In this document: one piece after another, positions 5,550 through 5,555 of the stretch
Layout: each line of letters starts with the position of its first letter
How positions within the stretch are numbered: the stretch's first letter is position 1
NCBI GenBank assembly: GCA_903879465.1
Contig: CAIRLQ010000251.1
Span: 1 to 5,555 of the forward strand
From: an uncultured Opitutia bacterium
GTDB lineage: Bacteria; Verrucomicrobiota; Verrucomicrobiia; Opitutales; UBA953
Reading direction: 5' to 3'
Length of the DNA stretch: 5,555 nucleotides
Program-made: the position numbers and the translations under genes
The notes under the pieces: model-generated
Seen by the model: the letters and a program-made list of their open reading frames with translations, nothing else
Told to the model about the DNA's origin: nothing
Database searches by the model: none

Positions 5550-5555
5550 GAAGGA
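5550..5555 (+). promoter_or_regulatory. Possible ribosome binding site of a gene beyond the right edge
   Basis: GAAGGA ends the window 15 bases after the previous stop codon. Its purine-rich sequence would suit a further plus-strand gene starting a few bases outside. Acetate kinase would fit the context, but nothing in the window shows it. Confidence 0.2.

Overview
The window is a gene-dense, GC-rich stretch of bacterial chromosome holding six protein genes in two divergent groups. Nothing in it looks mobile: no IS, phage, tRNA, rRNA or CRISPR. Translation signals are mostly not Shine-Dalgarno-like; only one gene has a clear GGAG. Protein style and gene arrangement would fit a member of the Verrucomicrobiota (Opitutae-like) or a neighbouring PVC lineage. 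That placement is an impression from sequence style, not a search result.

Left half, minus strand, read from about 2276 down to 1: a possible 19-codon leucine-rich leader ORF, then leuC (isopropylmalate isomerase large subunit), a 96-residue protein I do not recognise, and leuD (small subunit, running off the left edge). leuC and the small ORF overlap by one base (TGATG), and leuD starts 12 bases after the small ORF ends, so the three look like one translationally coupled leucine-biosynthesis operon. LeuC and LeuD together convert 2-isopropylmalate to 3-isopropylmalate. The LeuD active-site loop reads GCGRSREH instead of the usual GCGSSREH.

Centre, 2198-2358: a 161-base divergent intergenic region separating leuC from purU. 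It carries three copies of GCGGGTCA (two direct, one inverted) and alternating GCGGG/CCCGC blocks that could form mutually exclusive hairpins. Two of these blocks lie inside the putative leader ORF.

Right half, plus strand: purU (formyltetrahydrofolate deformylase; ACT domain plus formyltransferase-like domain); a 118-base gap with an AT-rich patch and an SD; pta (single-domain phosphotransacetylase); and, two bases later, a protein made of a BioD-like P-loop domain followed by a DRTGG domain. These two domains are the N-terminal, non-catalytic part of long-form phosphotransacetylases such as E. coli Pta. Here the long enzyme exists as two adjacent genes in the reverse of the fused domain order, which suggests a two-subunit or catalytic-plus-regulator arrangement. 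The last bases (GAAGGA) could be the ribosome binding site of a further gene just outside the window.

The window is mainly core metabolism. The items most worth a second look are the unknown ORF between leuC and leuD, the possible leucine leader, the split and reordered Pta, and the LeuD active-site substitution.
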